DNA from: Diphasiastrum complanatum
Lineage: Eukaryota; Streptophyta; Lycopodiopsida; Lycopodiales; Lycopodiaceae
Direction: 5' to 3'
Length of the DNA stretch: 64,000 nucleotides
Assembly (NCBI GenBank): GCA_029204225.1
Contig: CM055111.1
Location: 25,228,404-25,292,403, forward strand
Shown: piece after piece, positions 9,843 through 20,972 of the stretch
Position numbering within the stretch: the stretch's first letter is position 1
Layout: the number at the start of each line of letters is the position of its first letter
Notes under the pieces: model-generated
What the model saw: the letters and a program-made list of their open reading frames with translations, nothing else
Database searches by the model: none
Told to the model about the DNA's origin: nothing
Translations under genes and position numbers: made by a program

Positions 9843-10232
9843 CTACAAGTCATGAGTCACTCCATTACCACGAAACTCTAGAAGAGCGTTGCCAACATTT
9901 TCTGCTGCACGTTTTTCCTGATCAGCTGCTGTCATGTAAAAGTCATCGATAGAAACTGAGGCAGCTCGACAGCCTGTGGCATTGAAGAGACATTCCAAAG
10001 CATCGACCAGGGTGGTCTTTCCACACCCTTGAGGCGTACTTAGTTCTGCTACCAGGTAGAACTGGCCAATGGGCAGACTGATGGCAGCAATGGGGCAGTT
10101 CATGATTTCAAGCCAGCAAAGGCACCCAGCGATGACCCCCTCACTCTCTATCTGTACTGAAGGCAGCACTCCAACGCATTTCAAGCAAGGAGTTTTTATG
10201 GCCAGCAAAGATATCCAGCGCTCTTCATACAC
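9843..10232 (-). pseudogene. Captured fragment of plant D-glycerate 3-kinase (GLYK)
   Basis: The C-terminal half of this frame matches the P-loop region of plant glycerate kinase, the chloroplast enzyme that phosphorylates glycerate in photorespiration. The Walker A segment STPQGCGKTTLVDALECLF is followed by SVSIDDFYMTAADQ and NVGNALLEFRGN, all family hallmarks. The rest of the roughly 400-residue enzyme is absent. Upstream residues (about 1-70) are not clearly GLYK and may be intron or unrelated sequence. It lies antisense inside the LTR element with a DUF2828 fragment. A truncated, captured, non-functional copy is the simplest reading. A paralogous remnant that the element merely inserted beside is less likely. 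Confidence 0.75.
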
Positions 10233-10502
10233 TTTTGAAGGAACACATTTTGGCAGTAGTAGCAGCTATCTTCCACCTAGGTCTGGCTAATCTCAGTCCT
10301 GCCATCAGTTCTCAGTTCTGCCTGGTAGCGAGACATTGTTATGGTTGACTGTGCCATCTGAAGCAGTTCATCATCTGCTAAGTTATCCATGAACACAATC
10401 AGATGAATCATTACTCTTCAAGCACTAGGTTGATAACTAAAGTATGCTTTGAGAACACAACTACTTGACTGCAGCTAGGAGCATTCCATCTTCAAAACCA
10501 GA

Positions 10503-11181
10503 TTATTGTTTGGGCATGCCATGAGTGTGTAATCTCTGTTCCTTCACAACGACCATATCTTTCTTCACAGCCTTTCTTGCCTCTACGATCATTTTGCTCT
10601 GTCGTAAGGCTGATGCGGCTTCAGGCTCAGATCTTGGCTCGTCAGCGCCTTCTAATGCTACCTCTTTTAAATCATCCGTAAGGTCCTGGCACATAGAACA
10701 GCCTTCGCGATAGCACAGATCAATTGCCTTACAGATTTTCTTCGGACTTACAGGCTTTGCATGGCCTTCCTCCTCGTCACTGTCAATACTGCTGTCACGT
10801 GTCCTAGCCAGCCCACCAGAGGTACGCTTTTTGGATTTCTTAGCCTTCTCGAACAGCGATTTCCTATGTTGCCTCAGAGCAAAGCCCTCTGGGCCCTCAA
10901 GAATTCTCAGAACAATCTTAGGAAGATCCTTGTAATATCCAAAGGCAGCAACCTTCGCAATATTAGCCACAAGAGTAGCAGGATGATTCTTATGCAGCCA
11001 AAGAGCAGCAGTGTAGAAATTCGCATAATAACGTTTTACCTTTCCCACAAACTCCTCTCAACTGGAACACAAGCTTGAGAGCAATCAAAGCATCTTCCAG
11101 CCATGCCTTCTCAAGCAATTTTACTACCCTTGAAGGTGATATGTCAGGCACCACATGGAAGAAGAAATTCAAGCATTTCAT
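10503..11181 (-). pseudogene. Captured fragment of a DUF2828-family gene
   Basis: Two overlapping minus frames together give a DUF2828 segment. The first (11181-10990) reads VKLLEKAWLEDALIALKLVF QLRGV. After a frameshift near 11040 the second reads NFYTAALWLHKNHPATLVAN and FGYYKDLPKIVLRILEGPEG, then an acidic linker (SIDSDEEEG). DUF2828 proteins are uncharacterised plant and protist proteins of about 600 residues with a C-terminal von Willebrand A-like part. Only about 215 codons near the N-terminal half are kept, and the vWA part is absent. There is no intact start or end. It lies in the same orientation as the glycerate kinase fragment, opposite to the LTRs. Confidence 0.75.
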
Positions 11182-11713
11182 TTTCTAAAGACAGATAATT
11201 TGCATAATCATTCTCTGTTCTTCCCATCTTGATGATAATCTCATTGTCATCTTCTTGTTCCTCACTCTCATCACTTGTTCCTTGTTTTTTGCTGTCCAAA
11301 CGTGTTCTATTGTAGGGTAAAAGCTCAAGATCAGCCGGACCGATTTAGAGTCCATTTTCTCTGTTTTCTTGCCTAATTCTCTGTTTTCTTGCCTAATTCC
11401 TACTCGTTACCTTGTTTCCATGAATTGCAAAAGCTAAGATCCCCATTTATTGAGTGTGTGAGTAGCCAAAAGTCAGATTTTAGTGATTTTTACCTCAAGC
11501 TACTTTTTGCCTCCGAGTCATGTTTTGTAGGACAAAAGCTATTCGCACAAGGTTATTCATCATCTCTACATAAGGAAGCCTTGTGCGAGTTGCATCCGAG
11601 CAGGTTTGGTAAGAAAATAAAGAACAAACATCATTTCTTACACATCCGTGAGGTAAAAGTATTCGCACATCCAGCCCCAAGGGCAAGAAGGTAATTCTAA
11701 TCAATTTTATCCT
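11182..11713. other. Internal element sequence, no gene
   Basis: No supported gene. At about 11356-11398 CTCTGTTTTCTTGCCTAATT is present twice in tandem. From about 11530 the words CGCACAAGG and GTGCGAG begin to appear as a prelude to the repeat field that follows. Confidence 0.5.
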
Positions 11714-12235
11714 TTGTGCGAGTCATTCTAGGGCAGTTCCACAACTGCACGAGTCATTTCAAGGTATTTTTTACCTTTTTCTGACTTGTACGAGTCATTT
11801 CAAGGTCTTTTTTGTCTCCTTCTGATCCGTGAGCCAAGTTTGTACGAGTCATTTTGTTCTCCTGTGCGAGTCATTTTCTTTCAAACATGTACGAGTCATT
11901 TTCAGGTTTGTACGAGTCATTTTGTTCCCATGTGCGAGTCATTTCTAATTGTTTTGGAATTCCGTCAACCATGTGTGAGTCATTTTGACTTGTTTTTTTC
12001 ATTATTCCCCTATGCGAGTCATTTTCTAGTTCTTTTGGGAACCTTTTAAACCTGTGCGAGTCATTTCTAGGATTTTGCGAGTCATTTTGGTCCCCTATGC
12101 GAGTTATTTTCTAGTTCTTTTGGGAATCCTTCAGCCAATTGTGTGAGTCATTTCAAGGTCTTTTGCACCTTCTTCTGACTTGTGCGAGTCATTTTGAGAT
12201 GTTTTTCACTTTCTTCAGACCTGTGCGAGGGCCAA
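11714..12235 (+). repeat. Irregular repeat field, core TGTGCGAGTCATTTT
   Basis: About sixteen copies of T(G/A)T(G/A)CGAGTCATTT(T/C) spaced 16-45 bp apart. Spacer words recur too: CTAGTTCTTTTGGGAA at about 12030 and 12112, TCAAGGT(A/C)TTTT after several cores, and CTTCTGACTTGTGCG. The larger unit therefore looks like a decayed compound minisatellite, not a simple tandem array. Confidence 0.8.
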
Positions 12236-12408
12236 AATGGTTTCTACCCATGCGCAAATGTACGGCTTAAAAATATCCACTCTTAGACCTGTTTTACACT
12301 TTTTGTAGGAGTGTGAATCATTCTCTATCACTAGTGGTAAGATACAGTGCAAAAATGGCTTTTTGTTTTTGTATATTTCATCATGGTAAGTATTCGCATA
12401 GAGGTAAA
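12236..12408. other. Internal sequence before the second LTR end
   Basis: 173 bp of AT-rich DNA without a gene. A weak purine run (CATAGAGGTAAAC) precedes the LTR remnant. Confidence 0.5.
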
Positions 12409-12695
12409 CACATTGTATTGTACAATTCATCTGGCAACAGGTTAAGTTAATCCAGGCCCTCCATTCTCTAGTAGGGTAAGCCTTAGAGGAGGAGATTTAG
12501 ATTAGGGTTTTATCTTTTAGGTTAAGCTGTCATTTGTTAGTTGCTAAGGAGAGAAAAGAGAGAAGAGTGGATCTTACCTAATACTCACCCTATGCTCATA
12601 GTGCTCTTCCCATCCTCTTGCTCAAGCTAGTTGGAAGACCGCCATAGTCATGCTAGATGGAGCCATAGCCAACGGAGGATGCGAAACGTACAACA
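12409..12695 (+). repeat. Truncated LTR (last ~287 bp)
   Basis: Matches 9130-9443 from CACATTGTATTGTACA to GTACAACA, with one 27-bp deletion and few substitutions. The match extends 5 bp upstream of the possible TG start (12414), which favours truncation of the longer LTR over a short complete LTR. Confidence 0.75.
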
Positions 12696-12838
12696 GTCAT
12701 TTTTCATATTATTCAATTAAGAAGTGGAACCTTTGCAATTGAATGTCCTTGCTTTCTCTTTTGCTCCATCTCTCATGTTTTATTATTATCTTGATGTTAT
12801 TTGGTTTTGCTAATTGTTGGATTTGCATCTTCTTTCTA

Positions 12839-12923
<85 letters not shown>
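12839..12923 (+). repeat. Compound (TG)n(AG)n microsatellite
   Basis: A short TG run followed by about 34 AG units. Apparent Arg-Glu or Leu-Ser proteins across it are artefacts of the dinucleotide. Confidence 0.95.
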
Positions 12924-12927
<4 letters not shown>

Positions 12928-13432
12928 AGTAAGCTTGATTTTAGAGATTATAGTTAATGAAGTATAGTGTTAGATGTTGAATTATAAGCATGTTGTGAAT
13001 CTGAAAAAATACTTACTCTATGGGATCGAACTACCACGTGACATGTTAGAATCATCTTCATCACTTGAACGCTTTGCAGATGCTTAGGTTTAGGATTGAA
13101 AGTTCCTACAAAATGTTGAAAGTACAATACTGAGGACCATAAATGATCCTACATAACACTCCAAGATGATTGATTGATTGATACACCTATCTATTGCAAA
13201 ACTAGTCACCAATTTCTTGATCTAAAAAAGCAATTTTGGATCACACAATCAAGAACAATCCCAAGCAAAGATCAAACATGGAAATCTAACCCCACATGTG
13301 TGTGGTACAGCCTCAAGTACAGCCTATTATAAGAAAATAAAATTTATCAAATCTAGGTACCAATTGCATCACAAATTGACAAGACAAATGTAGAAGGAAA
13401 CTCAAGATTGCCAATGTGCTCTCAAAAAACTA
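12924..13432. other. AT-rich DNA, no gene recognised
   Basis: No open frame or motif of note up to the SINE. Confidence 0.55.
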
Positions 13433-13450
13433 TCTCCTCACAATGGAATG
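13433..13450. repeat. SINE target-site duplication (left)
   Basis: TCTCCTCACAATGGAATG, repeated exactly at 13529-13546 on the far side of the tRNA-like body. Long duplications of this size are typical of LINE-mobilised retroposons. Confidence 0.85.
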
Positions 13451-13528
13451 CTTCTTGGTTTCCAATGGAAGGCTCGAACTTGAGACCAAAGAAACTTTGG
13501 ATGTCAAGCATTAACCAATTGAGCCAAC
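13451..13528 (-). mobile_element. tRNA-derived SINE or retroposed tRNA-like unit
   Basis: On the minus strand this 78-bp unit starts GTTGGCTCAATTGGTTAATG, with an A-box-like TGGCTCAATTGG. It continues with TTGACATCCAAAGTTTCTTT and then a B-box-like AAGTTCGAGCC, ending AAACCAAGAAG. A close copy lies at 25000-25084 on the plus strand with its own duplication, so this is a dispersed family and not a single pseudogene. The internal boxes would support RNA polymerase III transcription. It has no separate SINE body or poly(A) tail, so it is unusually short. No coding capacity is expected. Confidence 0.8.
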
Positions 13529-13546
13529 TCTCCTCACAATGGAATG
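13529..13546. repeat. SINE target-site duplication (right)
   Basis: Exact 18-bp repeat of 13433-13450. Confidence 0.85.
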
Positions 13547-13722
13547 ATAGATTGTATATACAATAGGGCTCTTCTCCTCTCAAATAGTTGAAAATCTAGA
13601 CTAATTGACATTTCTTGCCCTAATATGTCAATCTTACCTAATCCTAGATGGTTAGGTTGATCAACCACCTCCATGATTTGAGGAGTTTGGTCCTACAATT
13701 TATGAATCATGACCAAGCAAAC

Positions 13723-13985
13723 CTAACTAACCCTATGAATGAGATATAACTTATCTAGAGTAGACCTTACACTCAAGGTTCCATTCTTGCTTATCAAACA
13801 AGAATTACCGACAAATTCCGCTTCAAGCCCTTTGTCAACCATTTGACATACACTAAGAACATTCTTAATAATGGAAGGAATGAACGATACATTCTCTAAT
13901 TTTGCATTCCTATTTGTATATGAAAGAAAAATAGGAATAGTACCAATGCCCTTGATAAGACATTTACCATCATTGGCCATGTTGA
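13723..13985 (-). pseudogene. copia protease/GAG-pre-integrase fragment
   Basis: The minus frame reads ANDGKCLIKGIGTIPIFL, then ENVSFIPSIIKNVLSVCQMV DKGLEAEF and a tail GTLSVRSTLDKLYLI. This is the stretch between the copia protease active site and the GAG-pre-integrase zinc region. It should lie upstream of integrase in an intact element, but here it lies downstream of the integrase fragment at 13990-15120. It is therefore a separate copy or a rearranged piece. The open frame is short and flanked by stops. Confidence 0.7.
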
Positions 13986-13989
13986 TGAA

Positions 13990-15120
13990 GATAAGTTAGC
14001 GAAGAAGTGAAGTCTTTTTTGTGGCATATCATATGAAAGCTTGCAATCAAAATAGTCTTTCAATATGTATCAGTTTTTGGAAAAGAAATTGTAGACTACA
14101 TCTGGTCCTTGTTCTTAAAATCAATAAACTGATCTTCAATGAAAGTCACGTCCCTGTTAGTGAAAATTTTACAGGTGTTTATATTGTATAGTCTATACAT
14201 TCCATCAGAAGTATAGTAGCCAACAAAAATAGTTTTGAATGGATGCTTATCTAATTTCTTTTTGTTGTCTTTTGGGACATGAGCATAGGTAGTATGTCTG
14301 AATACTCAAATGTTTCAATGAAGGCTTGGATCTTGTCTAGACTTCATGAGGGGTTTTGCTATTAGGGAGGCCTTTATTTATACATCGATTCTGCACGTAA
14401 GCTGCTGTTGATACAACATTTTGCCAGAATATTTTGGGCAATGAAGCATGAGTTATCATGCATTTGGCAGACTCGACTAAGGTCATGTTCTTCCTTTCAG
14501 CCAATCCATTCGATTGTGGAGAATAGGAAGCAACAAACTGTTGCTCATTCCTATTGGCTGAGTAGTAATCTTTGAACTCGTTTGAGATGTATTCACCGTC
14601 GTTGTTGCTCATAAGAGCTTTGATCTTCTTGCATGTCTGCGACTCAACATTTTCTTTGTATTTCTTGAAGAACTGGAAGGCTTCAGATTTGTGCTTCAGA
14701 AAATATGCAACAGTTCTTTTAGAATAGTCATCTATAAAAGTGATAAAGAATTAGCACCAAGCAGTGATGGTGTTTGCATTGGGCTACATATATCAGTATG
14801 TACAATGTCTAGCAAATCTTTAGATATATGTTCTTGATTTGACTTAAATGGCCTTCTTGCCTGCTTTCCTATGATACAACTTTGGCAGACAGGAGGGTCC
14901 ACAATTGGATAGTCTCAATCATGAACCGAGGAACGCCTAGACATGTTACCTATCGATACATGATTTACGTGACCAAGTCTATAATGCCAAGTCAATTCTT
15001 TATTGATAGATGCTGAACTGCTTAAAGCACAATCATTCATAGAGTTACAATGACTAAGCCTATAGAGATATCCTTGCCTCTTTCCGAGTGCAAGAACTCT
15101 CTTGCTCTTATCAAGAATTC
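13990..15120 (-). pseudogene. copia GAG-pre-integrase and integrase
   Basis: Minus-strand frames show the pre-integrase zinc region (RLGHVNHVSIGNMSR ... VCQSCIIGKQARRPFKS), then integrase: LLDIVHTDICSPMQTP with the first catalytic Asp, FIDDYSKRTVAYFLKHKSEA, NNDGEYISNEFKDYYSANR with the second catalytic position altered to SNNDGEY, and SPQSNGLAERKNMTLVESAK with the catalytic Glu. Further degraded integrase C-terminus runs down to about 14000 (FVGYYTSDGMYRLYNI). Integrase inserts the element DNA into the host genome. There are several frameshifts and stops. No LTR or RT is attached on either side. Confidence 0.85.
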
Positions 15121-17036
15121 GACAAGAATCTATCTGAAATTCTACCCTATGTCCTAAGTCTTTAATGATCCACTTTCATCTCACATACTACTATTTTCTT
15201 TTTTCCATCTAATTTTTCTTTGCACACTCATATTGAATTGATTATATTCTCCCTAAATTCATTGTTTCTAGTTGGATTGAAAGTAATATCTACAAGAATT
15301 TTTCAAATCACAGTAATTCTCAAAGATCTATGAGGCCATGTTGGAGGAGCATGCCTTTGCATACTGTCTTCATATGTGCTTTTCATGAACTAATCGCTTC
15401 TCATAAACCAACAATATGCATTACCAATTAGAGTGGATAACCTATTCTTTCTTTGAAGACATGAGACCACATCCATTGTGCAGGTTGCAACAACAACAAT
15501 GATCTCTTGTGGGTGTTTATATTCTACACTAAATTTTGTAATGTTCTAATTCCTTTTTTATTTTTTCTTGTCCAAGGCTATGTTTTAGTGTCTTCACCTA
15601 ACTCAATTAGAGATTTGTAGGTTGCATTCTACTTGGCAAAGAATGGTAGTTGGGGTAATCACTTTTAAGATCACACATATGATTACATCTATAGTGTGAG
15701 GGCACAAATCCTTTCATATTATTATTTGGTAATGTACTATTTTCCCAAGTTTAATTGGGAATCCTTCATCAACCCACGTGCTTATGTTCTCAATGTGCAA
15801 TCTTTGGGATTAAGAATCAATGATGGTTTTTAACAACCATCCTCTTGCTATATTTACACAAGTTAGTAAAAGAATCTCCATAATCTAGAAGAAAGAAATG
15901 AAGTTTAAGAAACACTTGCATCTCAAGGATTGACTTTTCGCCTCAACATAATTAGATTTGTGAAACAATTTCAATGGAATTCACTTGCCATACCATCATG
16001 AACTTGGTCATTTTCACAATATAGACCTCCTTGCTAATCCTACAACTTTCTATTCGTGTGACATTGACATGTCTCTTGTCCCAATTGAAATAAACAGCCA
16101 AAAGTAGACCACCATGGAGCATATTAGTGCATGTATATAAGCCTACACTTTTGATTACTTGGGCTAGCATTACTTAGAAAAACTCTATTGAAATCATTGC
16201 ATAAGGCGCTAGTACTTGCCATCATCTCCATCCATTCTTAGTGTTGGCTCTTTTGGCTACATAGTCTTTTAACTCAACATTAAACACGTTAGACTGTATT
16301 CTGGAGATTTTCACTTTTCTAATTTGCTTCTTGGAGAGAAGAGTATGATATTTTATTTTAAGATCATTGTGCATCTACCCATACAAACAAGTCAATGTAA
16401 GGACTAGCTTCATATTATTATACTAAAAGTGGCATGAGTTACTTCAAATGTTGCAATCAACTACTAATGAATAGACATGTTTAGTTTGTCATTGACATGA
16501 AAATGAAGCACATAATAATTTATAAAGTGTCATGAAAGATTATTAACAAAGCATCTACTCAGTTTCTAAGAAGCGGTTTTCTCTAGATATATATTTTAAA
16601 TATGGTCTTTGTTATTTACATTCTTGCTTAAGCACATGTTGCATTGGCTTGCTCCAAGAACTAGTGTTTATAAACTTCATCAATGTAGTGACAACTAGAT
16701 AACTCACAAATTATATGCTTGTAATGTTGTAGATTATATTTGTAGGTGACATTGAAGATCAACGACATTTTTTTTATAAATTAACATGAAGATCATAAAT
16801 ATGCTTTGTATAGAAGGTTCTATTTTTGAAAATGTACTTAACCTTAAGTGAAAAAATAACATAGTTTTATTTGTCCCAAAATTTATAACTGTCAAATCAT
16901 TGAATTTGTAAATATTATCTAGAGTCTCAAGCCTCTTGCTTCATCTTTCTCCTACATTGACAAAGGTTTCAGTAAATTAGCATTTATAATGTAGAAGGTT
17001 TTTCTACAATGTACCATCATTGTCCCAAGTCATTGA

Positions 17037-17119
17037 TTTGACTTTTATTTTGAGTTTTGAGCTATGATATGAAAATCTTTGACTTTTATTTTGAGTTTTG
17101 AGCTATTGATATGAAAATC
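17037..17119. repeat. 41/42-bp tandem duplication
   Basis: Two adjacent copies of a unit starting TTTGACTTTTATTTTGAG and ending TATGAAAATC (17037-17077 and 17078-17119), differing by one inserted T. Confidence 0.95.
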
Positions 17120-17397
17120 TTGATTACTATCTTTAGCACAATTATTATATTTTAATAGGCATTCCATTACATCATTACACACAATGTATATTTGCACTAA
17201 TTTCAACATGTCAAGATCTAACCATGAACGTTTGTAGATAAAAATTTCTTTTTCCATTTACACGTGTAAAGTTGGCCTTAAGGGCCTATCAATATCAACT
17301 TTTCTAGTGCAAACTATCTAATAGTAGTATACTCTATATGCAATATGTACACAGTACAATTCAATGTTAGGCCACACAATAATTTTTATTCTGCATG

Positions 17398-17475
17398 TTA
17401 CTTTGGTTGGGATTTGAACTTTAGTCACAATTACACTAGCCAATAGTCTGATCAAACTAAGCTATGATGAGGGCC
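17398..17475 (-). other. Possible tRNA-like SINE remnant
   Basis: On the minus strand TAGCTTAGTTTGATCAGA resembles an A box, and AGTTCAAATCCC resembles a B box about 35 bp later. No duplication was found and it is not clearly the same family as the two SINEs with duplications. Confidence 0.35.
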
Positions 17476-18960
17476 TAGCATTATCTTTAACTATTCACTA
17501 TAAGCAATGAAAATCGACAAACTCAAATGGTCAATTGTCTACATCATATGATAGTCATTGTGGATGATTTTTTATGCGTACTTGTATCAACAAGATCTTT
17601 AAATTGCACGAAACAAGTCGCTTTCCAAATTGACCACATTCATCTTTATTCAAATACATGTACAAAAAGTGATAATGGTCTTTAAAACTTGAAAGTGCTT
17701 ACTTTCAACTGACCTTACATCTTAGCTATTGAGAACAATACATTTCGGTACACTTCTTCTTATAGTCAAAAGCATAGAAAAGTATCTATGAAAAAGGTGG
17801 ATTCATAAGATGCTACCTTATTCATCAACATACAAGAAAGCCCTTTGAGGCTGTGAATGTTGTTTCTACACCCTTCAAGGTTATGAAACTATTGCTAAAG
17901 ACTTGGGATGAAATGTGAATTGTTGTTTGTCCTTTGGGGGGTTGTTGTAGTAAGTCTAGTGCCCCCCATCATTGTGAATGTTATATAAATCCACCTAGTT
18001 TTGGGTTAGTTTGTCTCACAACGACACTTTTCTTGATAAGTTAGAGTCACAAATACAAAATGTACAAGCACACTCGCTAACAATAAAATTCTTATAGTCA
18101 AATACAAATTCTCTACATCATGTTAAGAGAATCATGTGTGTGCTTAGGTTTCATTATTTATGTCCATGATTTACAAGCAGGTATTTAGATGAGTATACTT
18201 TAGGCAACTTGCAACATGAAGGCATAGAACAAAATGTGCATGATGACTTCGAAAATCAGAATTGGGGAAAAGATCACTCATTGTTTGACATGTTAGAGAA
18301 CCCTTACTGAACACAACATTGTACATGGTACACCATTAGGCATATAAATCTTTCATATTTCACATATCATGAATCCTCTTTATCTCTTTGTTCCTACGCC
18401 TTTAATGTAATAAGATAGGAAATCTATTTAATAGTAACAACTTGTGCCCTGAATACCAATAAATGTCATGATAAAGTGATTATACTTCTTGGGAATGATA
18501 AAGTAAGAGCTATTAATACATGAGAGGAATTTCATGTTTGCTTACAATATGTTCATATTTATGTTTACTCAAATATGTTTCTTTTCTTGGCAACAAAAAA
18601 CTTCAATTATCTCCTATTGACAAAATGTGCAATGAGTAAATAGAAAAAAGTAGAAGTAGAGAGTCAAATTAGATGGACATTATTGGGTAGTCTCCAATCA
18701 CTTTTTTAAAGATAAACTCTAAGGGCAAAAAAACAAGCATAATACAATTAGACGAATCATGAGAAAGAGTATAGAATATGCTTTAATGTATATAAATGAC
18801 TACATATGTGACTATTGATGAAGAAGATGTTGCAAAACATTACGTAGCAAAATTTAGTGCAAACAATGTATGAAATTGATGATCCTCAAAAACCTACTAA
18901 AATCTAGTAACCAAACTTGCCACAAGATTGTTGTGTGTATTTCCTATACATATGCAAATA

Positions 18961-19374
18961 AGTGGGCCCTGCCACAGTACACTGGGAAGCTAGAATAATA
19001 AGTGTGAGGCACTGGTTCCTGCGTGTATAAGCCCAGCCCAATGAGCACATTAATTAAATAGTTTACGTTGTTTCCTAGCGACTTTGGGCCATGTAGTTAA
19101 ATAGTGTTAAAAAGGCCAAAGTTTAAGTTAAATTAAGTTTTCTAAGTTACAAGGTGGAGTCAAAGTCAAATGGTGGTAGGTGGGGTGTGTTTCTTTGTGC
19201 ACCATTAGATCTTTTGTGTTTTTTTGAAGGGTTAAGATTGCAATCCTTGCCACTTCAAGTAGCCAATAGCATGAATGGGGCAAGGGCCTCCCCAAGAATA
19301 AAAGGGCACCATTTGTACTCATTTGACATTCTCAATCAAAGGAGAAAACTCTGTTGGTTTCTCCATCTCCATTT

Positions 19375-19378
<4 letters not shown>
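18961..19378 (+). repeat. LTR-like fragment, shared with 43.4-43.98 kb
   Basis: The words GCCCAATGAGCAC, then AGCCAATAG, GGGGCAAGGGCC, and AAAAGGGCACCATTTGTACT recur in the same order on the minus strand at about 43550-43900. The ATAAAAGGGCACC part looks like a promoter TATA region. This is probably an LTR piece of one family; ends are not defined. Confidence 0.55.

Positions 19379-19444
<66 letters not shown>
19379..19444 (+). repeat. (TC)n microsatellite
   Basis: About 33 TC units, followed to about 19575 by a less regular CTCTCTCC-rich stretch. Confidence 0.95.
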
Positions 19445-19447
<3 letters not shown>

Positions 19448-20967
19448 CCAAGGTTGGGTGTGAATAGCTTTGGGTAGGTGCTCGAGCCCCCAAAGTCTCT
19501 CTCGACCTAGGTATTTTCTCTCTCCCTCTCTGTACTCCCTCTCTCTTCTCTCTCCTCTCCCTCTCTCTTCATGCTATGCAGGTGAAGGCGAGGTTGCCGC
19601 CCCTAGCGATGAACCCCTATACTATGAAGACGACAACAAAGATAGCCAACCTAGAGACATGCTACCCTTAAAATAAGTAGTTAGGGCCTCGATCAACCAG
19701 TAGAAGTCAAAGGGGTACTCTGTCTATGACTAATAGCTAGAATAGATCACTTGAAAGATAGAGATCAGTTTCCCAAGTTAGATCGATTTTTTTCACAATA
19801 ACAACTTCGAAAATTTCTAATAAATGCAGAACTCTTCATCGACATCTAGCACCATAACCCCTCACCTCTAAAGAAGTTGTCCACCATCATGTCAGAATAA
19901 GATTGAGTAAATGAGAAGTGGAACTGAAACATTCTATGCATTAATCATCGGATTTAAAGGAGAGGAGTTATTATGTGAAGATTAATTGTGGAAGATTTGG
20001 TTGCACGCGATCAGTCTTTTTGATAAGACTTTATGTTCCCTTAAAAGATGTACGAAATCATTAAATAAAGATATTACTTGTACGTACGTCATCATACGGA
20101 ACAAGCAAAGTAAGCACTCGTGTGAAGTGAGTATCGAATTAAGTTTGATTATGGATCAAAATAAATTTCGACTCTACATACTCCGATATCATGTAAAATT
20201 GACTCTTCTGTACTTTTTCGTCGAAATTGAAAGTGCATGTTCGAAGATTGAGAGCAAATAAATAGAAGTGAAAGACAATGACAAGAGCGAGAAGAAAGAA
20301 GAAGACGTAGAGAAAAAGAAAGAGAATTAAATTGAAATTCAGATACTCAAAATGACCGCAGAAAAAAACTCGATACAAAAGAACCTCCGACACCAGAAAC
20401 CGAGCTTGAGAAGGATAAATTGTCTAGCCCACAATAGCCAGATGAAGGCGACAATGATCCGGACGATATGGCGGCCCCATCAACTACATCCTCAAAGATT
20501 CGGTATGAACTATTTCAAGGGTAAAGCCTTTGAAGATGTTGATACTATTATGTGTCTCAGTTTAAATCGATAGTGATAAAAAACAAGACAAGTTTGAATG
20601 TAGATAAGCTAAGAATATTTTTGGTTTACTAAGAAAGGAGGCCAGACCATGGTTCATTCAAATCGAACCAGCTTTGGTTTTCACTTAGACCGACTTGAAT
20701 AATCAATTAACAATTCCAAGAAATCATTTATTCAACTCAGATTCTTTCATAGTTAAATTTGATAAAAAAGAAAGAAAAAGAATCCTTAAGGAAATATACC
20801 AGAAGAGTTAAAAAACTTATTGGTCAAATAACCAAACAATATCTTGTCGCTATGTAGGTCGAATGGTTCTTGGAGGGATCACCCAAAGAATAGATCGATA
20901 TTTGTAAGTCGATATTTCCACACGGAAAATCGAGCTAATATTAAAGTTTAAATTCGCAAAATTGGAA
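19445..20967. other. Low-complexity then AT-rich DNA, no gene assigned
   Basis: Short frames of up to 91 codons are present, none with a recognisable domain. The purine-rich coding-like run at 20270-20420 could be a very decayed Gag linker, but I cannot support that. Confidence 0.45.
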
Positions 20968-20972
20968 AAATC
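20968..20972. repeat. Target-site duplication AAATC (left)
   Basis: AAATC before the TG of the solo LTR, repeated at 21835-21839 after its CA. Confidence 0.8.

Larger units (their letters stand above)
8384..12695 (+). mobile_element. LTR retroelement region carrying host gene fragments
   Basis: A full-looking LTR (8384-9443, termini TGTTG...CAACA) is followed at once by a tRNA-Asp-type primer site. Then come about 2.95 kb with no gag or pol, and the last ~287 bp of the same LTR (12409-12695). The internal part holds minus-strand fragments of two plant genes and a field of short repeats. This is the layout of a gene-transducing, non-autonomous LTR element such as maize Bs1. The left LTR also lies where the 3' LTR of the copia element at 3760-8340 should be, so it may be shared in an LTR-internal-LTR-internal-LTR arrangement. 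Neither possibility can be excluded by eye, and no target duplication was confirmed. Confidence 0.6.
15121..18960. other. Long AT-rich stretch without recognisable genes
   Basis: Nearly 4 kb in which I can identify no conserved reading frame; the longest frames are under 75 codons and look random. It contains a short tandem duplication (17037-17119) and a weak tRNA-like segment (17398-17475), listed separately. The rest may be old unrecognisable transposon or intergenic DNA. Confidence 0.55.

Noticed and set aside
10503-11181. Intact DUF2828 gene
   Set aside because: Only about a third of the family length, with a frameshift, no start and no vWA part.
15121-18960. Hidden gene in the long AT-rich stretch
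   Set aside because: No frame over 75 codons and no motif on either strand; nothing to support a call.
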